Assembly (NCBI RefSeq): GCF_000934725.1
Contig: NZ_JYNS01000001.1
Location: forward strand, 310,001-374,000
Length of the DNA stretch: 64,000 bases
From: Methyloterricola oryzae
GTDB taxonomy: Bacteria; Pseudomonadota; Gammaproteobacteria; Methylococcales; Methylococcaceae
Direction of reading: 5' to 3'
Part shown: positions 63,721 to 64,000 of the stretch, in pieces
How the letters are laid out: each line of letters opens with the position of its first letter
How positions within the stretch are numbered: the stretch's first letter is position 1
Made by a program: the position numbers and the translations under genes
The notes under the pieces: generated by a model
What the model was told of the DNA's origin: nothing
Database searches by the model: none
The model's input: the letters and a program-made list of their open reading frames with translations, nothing else

Positions 63721-64000
63721 CTAGAAATCCCAACGATAGCCGGCGCTGATATAGTAACCGGTCGTATCCCTTTCGTCCTTGAAAACCGGCTGATTGGCGT
63801 ATTCGAAGCCCCCTTCCAGTTCCAGATTGAGCTTGCCGGCGACCCGGTAGTTGAAACGCAGGCCCGGCCGTACGCGCCAGACGCTCGGTCCGTCAAAGCT
63901 GGTGAAATAGTCCACCCGGAGTCTCGGGTCCAGCCGGATATCCGGCGTCACCGGGTGGCGTCCATCGACGAACAGGGAAATGTAGTCGTTGATCTGCTGA
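63721..64000 (-). CDS. outer-membrane beta-barrel protein (partial, N-terminus outside window)
   Basis: The last 93 or so residues of a protein running in from the right edge. Alternating hydrophobic strands (VWRVRPGLRFNYRVAGKLNL, LELEGGFEYANQPVF, TTGYYISAGYRWDF) and a C-terminal Phe preceded by aromatic residues are the BAM recognition pattern of outer-membrane proteins. Role unknown; such barrels, often fused to TPR domains, accompany surface or exopolysaccharide systems. The gap of 198 bases to the PMT gene downstream has no gene. Confidence 0.75.
   Translation of the reverse strand, partial: QQINDYISLFVDGRHPVTPDIRLDPRLRVDYFTSFDGPSVWRVRPGLRFNYRVAGKLNLELEGGFEYANQPVFKDERDTTGYYISAGYRWDF

Noticed and set aside
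1-64000. CRISPR array, insertion sequences or rRNA
   Set aside because: No regularly spaced direct repeats, no transposase frames and no rRNA sequence were seen. The short tandem repeats found are within coding linkers.

Overview
The window reads as the chromosome of a GC-rich gammaproteobacterium, most likely a methanotroph related to Methylococcaceae. Two things point there. The housekeeping order (recA-recX-alaS-lysC-csrA-tRNA-Ser; rpsP-rimM-trmD-rplS) is typically gammaproteobacterial. Between 6.3 and 9.2 kb there is a decayed soluble methane monooxygenase (sMMO) cluster: an intact sigma-54 activator followed by wrecked mmoC and mmoG genes. The family assignment is inference; the order and the decay are read directly.

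Layout. 0-6 kb (minus strand): the 5' part of moaA, an L,D-transpeptidase lipoprotein, a Sel1-repeat protein, and a tightly overlapping set (GreA/GreB-like factor, YgjP-like peptidase, TlpA-like thioredoxin, quinone oxidoreductase). 6-10.1 kb (plus): the mmoR-like activator, the sMMO relics, then a non-coding-rich stretch with a 32-residue membrane peptide, many potential RNA hairpins and a strong terminator. 10.1-15.6 kb (minus): lpxA-gnnA-gnnB-lpxB, the set expected for lipid A built on 3-amino-GlcNAc, with xerD and ogt upstream. 15.7-26.6 kb (minus): the rplS operon, tRNA-Ser(GCU), csrA, lysC, alaS, recX, recA and a B12-dependent ribonucleotide reductase. 26.8-46 kb: rmuC, an acyl-CoA synthetase, a ubiquinone hydroxylase, gltBD, trkH, a SulP transporter, a universal stress protein, an ABC-F ATPase and small envelope proteins. 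46-48.6 kb: bacterioferritin, Bfd behind a Fur-box promoter, and a ferredoxin-flavin oxidoreductase.

48.7-64 kb is the most unusual part. A Sel1/ankyrin protein precedes four consecutive paralogous genes for exported proteins. Each has one CxxCH haem motif, a Pro/Thr/Ser/Ala-rich linker and a C-terminal beta-rich half ending in a shared Cys-containing domain. Two have sigma-54-type promoter sequences upstream. Next come GtrA, a polyprenyl-phosphate glycosyltransferase, two large multispanning membrane proteins (one with a C-terminal carbohydrate-binding-like domain) and, convergently, a PMT-family protein O-mannosyltransferase. The best reading is a membrane glycosylation locus beside its likely substrates: Thr/Pro-rich linkers on secreted monohaem cytochromes. 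That link is inference from content and adjacency.

No insertion sequences, CRISPR arrays, prophage genes or rRNA were seen. Both window ends cut genes (moaA on the left, an outer-membrane protein on the right).
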